A stretch of DNA of 32,253 nucleotides from an archaeon (GCA_030620045.1 JAUXAD010000007.1:1-32253); one strand, 5' to 3'. Shown: positions 1-6,668, counted from the stretch's first letter. Program-made: numbers and translations. Notes: generated by a model from the sequence alone, not told the origin.

Positions 1-2
1 TT

Positions 3-1703
3 TTTGGAAAGAAAGTTGATTTAAATACTGCTGCTATTAAAGGAAGTTTCGGTTATAGTAAAAAAGAATTAAGAGCAGTTATCGGAAAAAAAGGACCAAT
101 AGCCACAGCACAAATTGATTTATTAGGTAAGGGTATTTTTAAACCAAATCAATTAAAATTAAAGAGATTTCTTTGGGCTTCTCCATTTAGTCCAAAAACA
201 GGGAAAGCACAGATTAAGATTAGTAGATTAGGACTTGGAGGAACAGAAGAAGCAAGATTTATAGATTTATTGATAGGAGATGTTACTTTTAAAAAAGCAA
301 AACCACAGATTTTTGTTTTTCCAAAAGAAAGAATATTTGGAAAAGTTGGGAAAATAAGTAGGACTAGATTTAGTAGCACTAAAAAAGGATTTGTCGTTCC
401 AGAATTTTCTAGTGAATTAGAAGTTGTTTTAGGTAAGGGTTGGGCTATTAAAAGAGGGAAGACTTTAGCAACAACGATAATAGAAGGGAAGAGAGTCCCA
501 ATAATTGAACTTAAAAAAATAAGATTATCAAGGGCAACAAGGAATTTAGTTAAAGATGTTAATATTATTAAAAATAAATTAGGTTTGAAGATTCCAAAGA
601 TTAAAAGAACGAAATTATTGAATCAATTAAAAAATAAAAGAAAGAAATTAAGTGTAAATTTAAAAAAACAAACTGGATTTGATCATTCAAGGGATTTTGT
701 ATCATTAAGAAGGAGACCATCAAAAAAATATTTTCCTATTAAAAGAAGGACTCTAACTTCCATCATATCTAGAAGGAAAGTTGTTCCTAGAAGAAGACCA
801 CCAAAAAGAAGAGTTGTTCCTAGAAGGAGAGTTGTTCCAAGACCCAGAGTTGGAAGACCACCTATTAAACCAATAATAAGACCAAGGGTAAGACCAAAAA
901 AGAAAGTGAAAAAGAAAGTAGTCGGAAAGCAAGGGTTTAATGTTTATGGAAAACATAAAAGAAAATTCATAAAATTAAGTAAAGTTCCTTTATCAAAAAC
1001 ACAAGCCTTAGATCGTGGTGCTTTTTCAATAGATAAATCAACCGGTGCGACTTTCAAAATTGAAGGGGTTGGAAAAGTCAAGAAATTAGGGAAATTAACC
1101 AAAGGAGAAAAGGGACACTTCTCTAGGACAAAAAAGAAATATCGGTCATTTAGAATCCAAAAAGGAAGGAAGATAACATTAAAAGATAAATATATAGAAA
1201 AGAAAGGAAAGCCGAGAATTGATACCCATGGAGAAAAAAGACAATTAAGTTTAGCTAAGTTCGCTAAACAAAAAAGATTTATTGGTAGGAGAACAAAAAA
1301 ACTGCCAAGATCTAGAGTTAGAAGAACTAAGAGACTACCAAGACCCAAGATAGTTCATAGAAGATCTCCAAGAAGATTATCAAAACAGAGAAGACAGACA
1401 AGGCGAACACCCACAAGACCTAGAACAAGGAAACCTCGTATGCCTTCAAAGTTAAAAAAATTAAAAAGAACAGTAATTAAAAAAGCACCCAGAGGGAAAA
1501 AACCAACAAGATGGAGATTCAAAGGAAATCGTAGACTTGGATTTAGAAATAACAAAGTTGTTGAAATAGTCAGATTTAATAAAAGAAGGAGTTCTCCTCA
1601 AAGACCAAAATCTATTAAAAGAAAAGCAACTCCAGCACAATTAAGAGGTTTAGCTAAGGGGAGAAGAATTTTAGCACAAAAGAGAAAAAGAGGTAGAAGA
1701 TAA
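3..1703 (+). CDS. Basic (Lys/Arg-rich) protein, module A, 5'-truncated
   Basis: The frame is open from the window edge, so this is the last 566 residues of a longer protein; the TTG near 270 is not a convincing start. The protein is extremely rich in Lys and Arg, with Pro-Arg stretches (RRRPPKRR, RRKVVPRRR) around visible residues 255-300. The last ~250 residues, from GFNVYGKHKRK through FSIDKSTG and the KAPRGKKPTRWRFKGN stretch, are nearly the same as the C-terminus of the 1043-aa protein at 25687-28818; the parts before that do not resemble each other. The stop codon abuts the ATG of the next gene (TAA-ATG), so the two are probably co-translated. No known family was recognised. The charge suggests nucleic-acid contact, perhaps an internal virion protein, but this is inference. 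Confidence 0.8.
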   Translation, partial: FGKKVDLNTAAIKGSFGYSKKELRAVIGKKGPIATAQIDLLGKGIFKPNQLKLKRFLWASPFSPKTGKAQIKISRLGLGGTEEARFIDLLIGDVTFKKAKPQIFVFPKERIFGKVGKISRTRFSSTKKGFVVPEFSSELEVVLGKGWAIKRGKTLATTIIEGKRVPIIELKKIRLSRATRNLVKDVNIIKNKLGLKIPKIKRTKLLNQLKNKRKKLSVNLKKQTGFDHSRDFVSLRRRPSKKYFPIKRRTLTSIISRRKVVPRRRPPKRRVVPRRRVVPRPRVGRPPIKPIIRPRVRPKKKVKKKVVGKQGFNVYGKHKRKFIKLSKVPLSKTQALDRGAFSIDKSTGATFKIEGVGKVKKLGKLTKGEKGHFSRTKKKYRSFRIQKGRKITLKDKYIEKKGKPRIDTHGEKRQLSLAKFAKQKRFIGRRTKKLPRSRVRRTKRLPRPKIVHRRSPRRLSKQRRQTRRTPTRPRTRKPRMPSKLKKLKRTVIKKAPRGKKPTRWRFKGNRRLGFRNNKVVEIVRFNKRRSSPQRPKSIKRKATPAQLRGLAKGRRILAQKRKRGRR

Positions 1704-2363
1704 ATGACAAATGGAGACGCATCAAACGAACATTTAGATTTCTTGGAAAAACAATTAAAACAGCAAGATACTAAAATTGCTGAATTGGGTGGTTACGCTA
1801 CTAGTGGCATTTATGGCGGACAACAACAGGATAGTAATCTCATTATGTGGCAGTTAGAATTAGATAATATCTTAGAAAGGATTGAACATCTTTTAAGAGG
1901 AGATATTGTAAAAGTGGATAAAGATGAGAATGTTACTTATGAAGTACCAAAAGATAAAAGCCTAATTATTCTAAATAGTTATGGGGTTCAATTAATTATG
2001 AATGTAACTTCTTTTTATTTAAACCGAAACACGATATTATCTACTTATGCAGATAATAGGATTAATGAGATTTTATATGATCTCGGAAATGAATTAGCAG
2101 ATGTTATTTATATTAATTATGAAAAAATGGGTATGGACACCATAGAAAAGAAATCTAGGCATGAGATTTTAATATTAAATATTTTACACACTATTGAAAG
2201 TGCTTACAATAGAGCATTAGGTGGCGGAGAAAGAGATAGCCTAAGGAGTGCGAGAGTTGTAACAGAAAGTCTTTCTCCAGGGGGAAGATTCCCACAACAA
2301 TATGGTTTACAAAGAAAAAGACATAGGGGTGGATTCCTTAACCCTAGAAATTGGCAATTCTAA
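1704..2363 (+). CDS. Conserved helical protein upstream of TR1 (219 aa)
   Basis: A 219-aa protein beginning MTNGDASNEHLDFLEKQ, with a predicted coiled-coil start (residues 8-25), a helix MWQLELDNILERIEHLL (49-65) and several amphipathic helices at 95-190. The tail is basic and aromatic (RGGFLNPRNWQF). It starts directly after the stop of the basic protein. A ~85% similar paralogue sits in the same place in module B (29104-29751). No family was recognised. In the Bordetella phage DGR the accessory gene avd, a small helical bundle protein, lies just upstream of TR, so this gene occupies an avd-like position. It is longer than Avd, and operon linkage to the basic protein fits a virion role equally well. 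Confidence 0.85.
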   Translation: MTNGDASNEHLDFLEKQLKQQDTKIAELGGYATSGIYGGQQQDSNLIMWQLELDNILERIEHLLRGDIVKVDKDENVTYEVPKDKSLIILNSYGVQLIMNVTSFYLNRNTILSTYADNRINEILYDLGNELADVIYINYEKMGMDTIEKKSRHEILILNILHTIESAYNRALGGGERDSLRSARVVTESLSPGGRFPQQYGLQRKRHRGGFLNPRNWQF

Positions 2364-2387
2364 CAATAAAGAGGATAAAGAGGGGAA

Positions 2388-2395
2388 TATTTAAA
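2388..2395 (+). promoter_or_regulatory. TATA box of the TR1 RNA
   Basis: TATTTAAA preceded by GGGGAA (BRE-like) lies in the gap after the 219-aa gene. The same GGAATATTTAAAAACTAAAA block is present 27,401 nt downstream before TR2. It would start a transcript near 2415-2420 that covers the template repeat and perhaps the reverse transcriptase. Confidence 0.55.
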
Positions 2396-2414
2396 AACTA
2401 AAAAGGTTATTTCT

Positions 2415-2711
2415 TTTTGCCTTAGAGGTTTCATAAGTTTACCTATAGGGAAGGTGTGAAAACTTCAACAGGCTACACGCATCTTTCATAGTGTTGAAAA
2501 ACCATAAAATACAATGATGATAGTTAGTAGCTATGAATAACTCTGGGTAAGTTAAGAGCGAATACTAAAATCATGGTGGAACTTAATGAAGATGCTATAT
2601 TAGTCGCTAGGTTCAATGCGAATTCGGATTATGCTAATCTGAATTGCAACAGGAATTCTTCTAATGCGAATTCCAATCTCGGAATAACCTGTTAATCTCT
2701 AAGGCATTATA
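2415..2711 (+). ncRNA. DGR template RNA 1 (TR1 with conserved 5' leader)
   Basis: This ~300-nt noncoding stretch between the helical protein and the reverse transcriptase is strongly conserved (roughly 90% by eye) in the second cassette at 29815-30111, including blocks with no coding sense. It contains a perfect inverted repeat TTCAACA (2464-2470) / TGTTGAA (2492-2498) and then the template repeat. In studied DGRs, RNA flanking the TR is required for cDNA priming, which fits the conservation of the leader. A 40-codon ATG-to-TAA frame (2573-2695) runs through the TR in the same phase as the VR genes. The 5' end is inferred from the TATA box; the 3' end is unknown. Confidence 0.75.
2603..2686 (+). 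repeat. Template repeat TR1 of DGR A
   Basis: 84 nt homologous to the variable repeats VR1-VR4. It has ten AAT/AAC codons in the VR frame, the classic arrangement that lets adenine mutagenesis reach many amino acids without creating stop codons. It holds 25 adenines; 18 are changed in VR1 and 14 in VR4. Sites diagnostic against TR2 are AAT-CTG (TR2 AAC-TTG) and CTC (TR2 CTT). Homology to the VRs ends at the GGAATAA / GGGGTAA junction, after which the sequences differ, as expected for an IMH*/IMH boundary. Confidence 0.93.
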
Positions 2712-3764
2712 ATGAAGACATACAGTAAACTATATGAGAAACTTTATTCAAAAGATAATTTAACATCTGCATTTAAAAAAGCGAGAAAAGGAAAATGCAA
2801 GAAAGATTATGTTATTAATTTTGAATATGATTTAGATAGAAATATAAGATTGTTACAAAAAGAACTCAAACTAAAAAGATATAAACCATATAAACTAAAA
2901 AAATTTATCATTAGAGATCCCAAGACAAGAACGATTCACGCATCAATATTTAGAGACAGAATAGTCCATCATGCCATAATAAACCTTATCCAACCAATAT
3001 ATGAAAAAAGATTTATTTATGACTCTTTCGCAAGTAGAAAATTTAAAGGCACACACATTGCAGTAAAAAGATTTGAATGTTTTGTTAAAAAAGTATCTTC
3101 AAATGGAAGAAAGATTAAGAAACCATTTAATAATAATTCAATCAAAGGTTATTTTTTTAAAGCAGATGTTAAACATTATTTTGACACGATTGATCATAAA
3201 ATTCTAATAGATATTTTAAGAAAGAAAATAAAGGATGAAGATTTCATAGGATTAATTAAAATGGTGTTAGAGAATTTTGAGACACCAATAAAGGGAAAAG
3301 GACTACCCCTTGGAAATTATACTTCACAATTTTTCGCTAATGTTTATTTAAATAATTTAGATTATTTCATAAAGCATAGACTCCAAGCAAAATACTATAT
3401 TAGATATGTAGATGACTTTGTTATTTTACATAAAGAAAAGAAAGCTTTATTAGAATTCAGGAATAAGATAGAAAAATACCTAAAAAATTTAAAGTTAGAA
3501 TTACATCCAGATAAATCAGAAATCCACGCCTTACGAAATGGGATTACATTTTTAGGTTATAGAATATTCTATCATTATAAATTATTAAAGAAGAGAAACA
3601 TAAGTTATTTCCTTAAACGACTTGAAAGAAAAGTTAATCTTTATCGTTGTGGATTAATAGAAAGAGAAAATTTAGAAAGTTTTTTACAAGGTTGGTTTGG
3701 GTATTCTAAATTTGCTAACACTTATAAATTAAGACAGAAAATACTAAATTTAATCCAAAAATAA
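2712..3764 (+). CDS. DGR reverse transcriptase 1 (350 aa)
   Basis: A retron/group II-like reverse transcriptase of DGR type. Visible motifs are RDPKTRTIHASIFRDRIV (68-85), motif A KADVKHYFDTIDH (150-162, catalytic D152), the DGR hallmark LPLGNYTSQ (198-206), catalytic YVDD (232-235), and a thumb-like C-terminus ending GWFGYSKFANTYKLRQK. A length near 350 residues is normal for DGR enzymes; there is no maturase or endonuclease domain. It lies 25 nt after TR1 and upstream of two VR genes, the standard DGR layout. It is expected to copy TR1 RNA into cDNA with random bases opposite adenine. All catalytic residues are intact, so it looks functional. Confidence 0.95.
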   Translation: MKTYSKLYEKLYSKDNLTSAFKKARKGKCKKDYVINFEYDLDRNIRLLQKELKLKRYKPYKLKKFIIRDPKTRTIHASIFRDRIVHHAIINLIQPIYEKRFIYDSFASRKFKGTHIAVKRFECFVKKVSSNGRKIKKPFNNNSIKGYFFKADVKHYFDTIDHKILIDILRKKIKDEDFIGLIKMVLENFETPIKGKGLPLGNYTSQFFANVYLNNLDYFIKHRLQAKYYIRYVDDFVILHKEKKALLEFRNKIEKYLKNLKLELHPDKSEIHALRNGITFLGYRIFYHYKLLKKRNISYFLKRLERKVNLYRCGLIERENLESFLQGWFGYSKFANTYKLRQKILNLIQK

Positions 3765-3782
3765 TATGATAATAGGGTATAC

Positions 3783-3807
3783 ATATATTTATATACTATA
3801 TAGTATA
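3783..3807 (+). promoter_or_regulatory. Promoter with 16-bp palindrome before VR1
   Basis: The 52-nt gap between RT1 and the VR1 gene holds a TATA-like ATATATTTATATA and a perfect 16-bp palindrome TATACTATATAGTATA (3792-3807) ending 9 nt before the ATG. The arrangement is repeated before VR3 in module B. TATA spacing suggests a leaderless message, with the palindrome between TATA and the start site, where a repressor would block transcription. Confidence 0.5.
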
Positions 3808-3816
3808 GGTTAGTAT

Positions 3817-4215
3817 ATGAAATGTCCACATTGTAAAAAGGAGATTAAAGACGACCCAAGTAAATGGTTAGACATTCTTGAATTAAAAATTTCTGTAGAG
3901 ATTGAAGTTCACGACAAAAATAAATCTTGGGATAAATTAGAATTGTCTAAAAGAGAAAAAGAATTATTAACAGCAGAGCAATGTATTTGGTTAGCTAATT
4001 CTAAATATGCTAAGACTCTCAAAATGGATGGAAGTTCAAATGACGATGATTTCTTTATTCAGCAACCTTTTAACTTAAGTAGAAAGAATAATTATGTCGC
4101 GGGGTTCGTTGCGGTTTCGGATTATGCTAGGCTGGGTTGCGGCTGGGATTCTTCTTGTGCGGATTCCTATCTCGGGGTAAGGTTCGCAAAAAAATTAAAG
4201 GTAGAGAACAAATGA
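3817..4215 (+). CDS. DGR-diversified protein VR1 (132 aa)
   Basis: A small target protein of the DGR. The N-terminus carries one CPHC knuckle (residues 3-6), too few ligands for a complete zinc site unless it dimerises. A middle region (WLANSKYAKTL ... FFIQQPFNL) is shared with VR3 and more weakly with VR2/VR4. Residues 94-121 are the variable repeat, followed by the invariant end LGVRFAKKLK, which resembles the GxRx ending of C-type-lectin/FGE-like DGR targets. There is no signal peptide or membrane segment. The stop overlaps the ATG of the zinc-finger gene (ATGA). The likely role is ligand or receptor binding with a diversified surface; the partner is unknown. Confidence 0.9.
   Translation: MKCPHCKKEIKDDPSKWLDILELKISVEIEVHDKNKSWDKLELSKREKELLTAEQCIWLANSKYAKTLKMDGSSNDDDFFIQQPFNLSRKNNYVAGFVAVSDYARLGCGWDSSCADSYLGVRFAKKLKVENK
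4096..4179 (+). repeat. Variable repeat VR1
   Basis: Compared with TR1 there are 18 substitutions at adenines (13 A-to-G, 5 A-to-T) and only 2 at other bases, both T-to-G (GCT to GCG; third base of AAT to AGG). C/T marker sites (CTG, CTC) match TR1 rather than TR2. It codes the binding-face residues of the protein at 3817. Confidence 0.92.
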
Positions 4216-4343
4216 TAAAAAAGAAATGTAAATATTGTGATAAGAAAATAGAAGGGCATACTGAAAACCAAGTTGAACATTTAATGAAACAACACCTTAT
4301 TTCAAAACATTCAGATAAAGTTGATTTAAAAGAGAAGGAATAA
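4212..4343 (+). CDS. Mini zinc-finger protein between VR genes (43 aa)
   Basis: 43 aa beginning MIKKKCKYCDKK, with a CxxC pair followed by spaced histidines (H16, H23, H28, H33): a plausible C2H2-like zinc finger. The start is the ATGA overlap with the VR1 stop; a longer frame beginning upstream would run through VR1 and is not used. The stop overlaps the next ATG (TAATG). The gene is conserved in module B (31613) and starts again at the right edge (32177). Constant coupling to the diversified genes suggests a partner or regulator of the VR proteins. Confidence 0.8.
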   Translation: MIKKKCKYCDKKIEGHTENQVEHLMKQHLISKHSDKVDLKEKE

Positions 4344-4816
4344 TGGAATCAAATAAAACACAAAAACAAATTGAAAAAAAAGAAAAGGAATTAAAAGAAC
4401 TCAAAGAGCAATTAAAGAAAGAATCTGACAAGGAAGAATCTAAAAAATCTGAATGGCTTTATATTCCTGAACTAAAGATTGAAATTCAGACAAAGATACA
4501 TCACAAAGGAAAAATTTATGCAGAATGTGAAAAAGATTTAAGCAAGGGAGAATCAATACCAACCTATGAACAAATCCAATGGCTTAGAAATTCTAAATAC
4601 AGAGATCAATTAAACTTATTAAACACATGGGAATTTGTCCAGAATCCTGATAATATTTCTAAAGAAAATGGCTATGTCGCTGGGTTCTATGCGGATTCGG
4701 GTTATGCTAACTTGGATTGCGGCAGGGATTCTTCGGATGCGGATTCCGATCTTGGGGTAAGATTCGCAAAAAAATTTCTAGGAAATCAAAATGAAAGAAA
4801 AAATAAAGTTTCGTAA
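4343..4816 (+). CDS. DGR-diversified protein VR2 (157 aa)
   Basis: The second target of module A. The N-terminus is a Lys/Glu coiled coil (residues 5-38, KQIEKKEKELKELKEQ) rather than the CPHC start of VR1, so it may oligomerise. The core (EQIQWLRNSKYRDQL ... WEFVQNP) resembles VR1. Residues 112-139 are the variable repeat, followed by LGVRFAKK. The tail FLGNQNERKNKVS differs from the LKxxNK ending of the other three targets and overlaps the next small ORF, so the 3' end appears to have been replaced downstream of the VR. There is no signal peptide. Confidence 0.9.
   Translation: MESNKTQKQIEKKEKELKELKEQLKKESDKEESKKSEWLYIPELKIEIQTKIHHKGKIYAECEKDLSKGESIPTYEQIQWLRNSKYRDQLNLLNTWEFVQNPDNISKENGYVAGFYADSGYANLDCGRDSSDADSDLGVRFAKKFLGNQNERKNKVS
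4676..4759 (+). repeat. Variable repeat VR2 (TR2-type)
   Basis: Against TR2 it shows 12 A-to-G changes and one T-to-G (TCT to TCG). It carries the TR2 markers AAC-TTG and CTT, so its last template was TR2-like although it sits beside TR1; against TR1 it needs three further non-adenine changes. Confidence 0.9.
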
Positions 4817-4916
4817 TTTAAGCGGTTGGCTCAAACTTGCTTTTATTTGGGTCATGATTGATATTACAGTAACCGCCTTAATATTGTTATCATTTCTTAT
4901 TTTTATACTTGTATGA
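4791..4916 (+). CDS. Small membrane protein (41 aa)
   Basis: A 41-aa frame starting at an ATG inside the end of VR2 (26-nt overlap). It has a short basic start (KEKIKFR) and two hydrophobic stretches (WLKLAFIWVMI and ITVTALILLSFLIFILV), probably one long or two short membrane helices. No homologue is visible in module B within the window. It is followed by a T-rich terminator. It may be a genuine tail gene of the DGR operon; size makes this uncertain. Confidence 0.5.
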   Translation: MKEKIKFRNLSGWLKLAFIWVMIDITVTALILLSFLIFILV

Positions 4917-4950
4917 GAATACCCTATATTTCTAAGCCATAGCTCAATTC

Positions 4951-4965
4951 TAAGAAGCTTTTTTT
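4951..4965 (+). terminator. T-run terminator after module A
   Basis: TAAGAAGC followed by seven T residues (4959-4965), 35 nt after the last small gene. U-runs are sufficient terminators in archaea. Confidence 0.4.
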
Positions 4966-5146
4966 AAGAAGTTGATATAATGTTCAACTCAATTTAAGCA
5001 GGAGAGAACCACCAATCAAATCAAAAGAGGTAAGACTTTCAATGCCGAACAATGGAACTCTCCCACACAAAACTAACTATTATATCAAGAGCCACTACTT
5101 TAAATATATTTACTAACCCAAATCCCACTTTATTCATTAATCATAT

Positions 5147-5272
5147 ACTAAGGTTTACCTTAGTGAACAACCCCGCCCCTCACTCAAAAAAAAGAAGCCG
5201 AAAATATTCGGTAGGGCGGATAATTTAAAAAATTTCCGAGTGAGCCGAGAGAACTCTCGGCGAGGGCAGGGG
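5147..5272. other. GC-rich foldable segment, possible structured RNA
   Basis: Within a 645-nt gene-free stretch (4917-5561) this part is strikingly GC-rich. Hairpins: ACTAAGG/CCTTAGT (5147-5164), CCGAA/TTCGG (5198-5211) and GCCGAGAG/CTCTCGGC (5244-5261). Longer pairings compete: CCGCCC (5173-5178) with GGGCGG (5214-5219), CTCACTC (5179-5185) with GAGTGAG (5238-5244), and CCCC...CCCTC (5171-5181) with GAGGG...GGGG (5262-5272). Mutually exclusive stems suggest a regulatory RNA or a replication origin element. No known family was recognised. Confidence 0.5.
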
Positions 5273-5370
5273 ATTTTAAAACAATTCCTTTAATATATAC
5301 AATTAAAACATTATACATATGATAATCCTAGTATGAATCACAAAAAAGGATCTCCTAAAGTAACTGAATT

Positions 5371-5491
5371 ATAGAGGGAATACCTCTATTTCCTATGGAA
5401 AAAATCATCTCTTATATTATATATTATATATTATATATACCATAATACATATAATATATATAATACATTATTCAAGCCCTCTTTTTCCATA
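5371..5491. other. AT-only tract flanked by inverted repeats, possible origin
   Basis: A hairpin ATAGAGG/CCTCTAT (5371-5389) is followed by an inverted repeat TATGGAAAAA (5394-5403) / TTTTTCCATA (5482-5491) enclosing about 78 nt that is almost pure A/T with repeated ATATTATAT units. Easily melted DNA bounded by inverted repeats is typical of replication origins, but it could also be only a promoter region for the gene at 5562. The rest of 4917-5561 shows no gene; one short inverted repeat AGTTGA/TCAACT lies at 4970-4989. Confidence 0.3.
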
Positions 5492-5561
5492 AGAAACTAA
5501 GGTCAACAAAATCCATCAAAAAAACAATAATTTTATAAAGCCCTATGCCCTTACTTATAAC

Positions 5562-5711
5562 ATGGAAGATAAACCCTTTATAATCTGCCAATGTGGATAT
5601 AAAGTTACAGGAATTTCTAATGCACATACAAAAGCAAATTTAAAGAATCATAAAGAATCCAAATTACATAAAAAATTAATGGAGAACAAAACAAGGGGAA
5701 AAACAAAATGA
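5562..5711 (+). CDS. Mini zinc-finger protein (49 aa)
   Basis: 49 aa with CQCGY (Cys9, Cys11) and spaced histidines (HTKANLKNH, ESKLH), a C2H2-like finger with a basic tail. A TTTATAAA box about 28 nt upstream of the ATG indicates a leaderless start, so this is the first gene of the early-type operon. The stop overlaps the next ATG (ATGA). Probably a DNA-binding regulator; the target is unknown. Confidence 0.65.
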   Translation: MEDKPFIICQCGYKVTGISNAHTKANLKNHKESKLHKKLMENKTRGKTK

Positions 5712-6145
5712 AAAGAAAAGACAACGCAACACATAAACTATTCAACTTAGATAATGATGTGATACACTTAATTGAAGAAGGATCTAATATAAATGCCATG
5801 ACGCAAAGCGAGTTCATAGAGTTTCTTGTTAATTCTTGGGATGAAAATATAAACCCACTAAAAAATCTAAAGAAGATAAGGATGAATAAAAAAATATTGA
5901 CAGGAGATATTAAAGAACTAGAAAATGCAGAAAATTTAATAATGGATAATCTAGAAAAAGTTGAGGCTTGGAGAAAAATAAAGCAACAAAGAAAACCAGA
6001 AGTCATAGAGAATCTTGTAAGGGTTCTCACAGAAAGAAGAAACCATGATGCAGAAGCAATAGCAAAAACCCAGGCAATAAAATTAGGAGTTCCCCCATTA
6101 CAACTTATCTTTGAAGCTATGGATAAAATTAAAAAAAGGACTTAA
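5708..6145 (+). CDS. Putative ribbon-helix-helix/coiled-coil protein (145 aa)
   Basis: The N-terminal 45 residues (HKLFNLDNDVIHLIEEG ... MTQSEFIEFLVNSW) have the strand-helix-helix pattern of ribbon-helix-helix DNA-binding proteins. The rest (50-115) is charged and helical, probably coiled coil. It overlaps the upstream zinc finger by 4 nt. It is a candidate transcription regulator of the element and possibly a reader of one of the palindromic operators seen here, but nothing links it to a specific site. No close family was recognised. Confidence 0.6.
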   Translation: MKRKDNATHKLFNLDNDVIHLIEEGSNINAMTQSEFIEFLVNSWDENINPLKNLKKIRMNKKILTGDIKELENAENLIMDNLEKVEAWRKIKQQRKPEVIENLVRVLTERRNHDAEAIAKTQAIKLGVPPLQLIFEAMDKIKKRT

Positions 6146-6152
6146 AAATGGA

Positions 6153-6524
6153 ATGTGCTATGTGTGTAATGAAGAAAATCTAGAACTATTACAAGAACAC
6201 CATTGGAGATATGAACCAGAGATAAAGAGTATTCTATGTATTTTTTGCCATTCTGTTCAACATCCAAATCATGGAATAGGAAGAGGATTAATTAATAAAA
6301 GGGATATGAAAATTTTATTATATTTCATGCTCAAAAAACAAAAAGAAATCATTTCTAGAGACATTTACAAATTTTATTCGGGTCAAACATTTAGAAAGTT
6401 AAAACTATTTGAAGAGATGGGATTATTAAAAAGAAAGGGATTTACGGAGTTCCCAACAATATATGAAATAGAACCATCACTCAATAATAGAATTAAAATT
6501 AAATTAGAACAAGAGGAAAAATAA
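6153..6524 (+). CDS. HNH-like zinc domain plus winged-helix-like protein (123 aa)
   Basis: Start chosen at the ATG after the upstream stop (MCYVCNEEN); the longer frame would overlap the previous gene by 35 nt. Residues 2-45 show CYVC ... EHHWRYEPE ... CIFCHSVQHPN, the CxxC / HH / CxxCH skeleton of HNH nucleases or of their non-catalytic zinc relatives. Residues 60-110 (SRDIYKFYSGQTFRKLKLFEEMGLLKRKG) look like a winged helix. The catalytic Asn expected between the two zinc knuckles is not evident. It could be a nuclease or a DNA-binding regulator that borrowed the HNH zinc core. Confidence 0.6.
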   Translation: MCYVCNEENLELLQEHHWRYEPEIKSILCIFCHSVQHPNHGIGRGLINKRDMKILLYFMLKKQKEIISRDIYKFYSGQTFRKLKLFEEMGLLKRKGFTEFPTIYEIEPSLNNRIKIKLEQEEK

Positions 6525-6525
6525 A

Positions 6526-6666
6526 ATGGGTGGAGGAAAAAGACCGCAAGGGAAAAAAGTAACTTGTCCTTATTGTGGAAAAAAGAATATTGATAAGACT
6601 TATGGTTTAAGTGTTCACATGAGGGTTCATAAAAAAGTTGCTAAGAAAGAGCAGAGGGTTTTATAA
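6526..6666 (+). CDS. C2H2 zinc-finger protein (46 aa)
   Basis: A 46-aa protein that is essentially one C2H2 finger: CPYCGKKN ... LSVHMRVH, with CxxC and HxxxH spacing and basic flanks. It starts just after the upstream stop (TAAA-ATG) and ends 2 nt before the TBP-like gene, so both are probably translated from one message. Single-finger proteins of this kind are common regulators in archaeal viruses. Confidence 0.7.
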   Translation: MGGGKRPQGKKVTCPYCGKKNIDKTYGLSVHMRVHKKVAKKEQRVL

Positions 6667-6668
6667 AA

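Noticed and set aside
944-1348. 134-aa frame on the - strand and similar ones within the basic proteins
   Set aside because: Mirror frames of Lys/Arg-rich coding DNA, with no start signals and no conservation beyond that of the + strand gene.
2415-2711. Group II intron or retron RNA instead of a DGR template RNA
   Set aside because: The RT has the PLGNYTSQ-type motif and no maturase, and adenine-specific TR/VR differences are decisive for a DGR.
4137-4343. 68-aa version of the zinc-finger gene starting inside VR1
   Set aside because: Its first 25 residues read VR1 out of frame; the ATGA start at 4212 matches the copies at 31613 and 32177.
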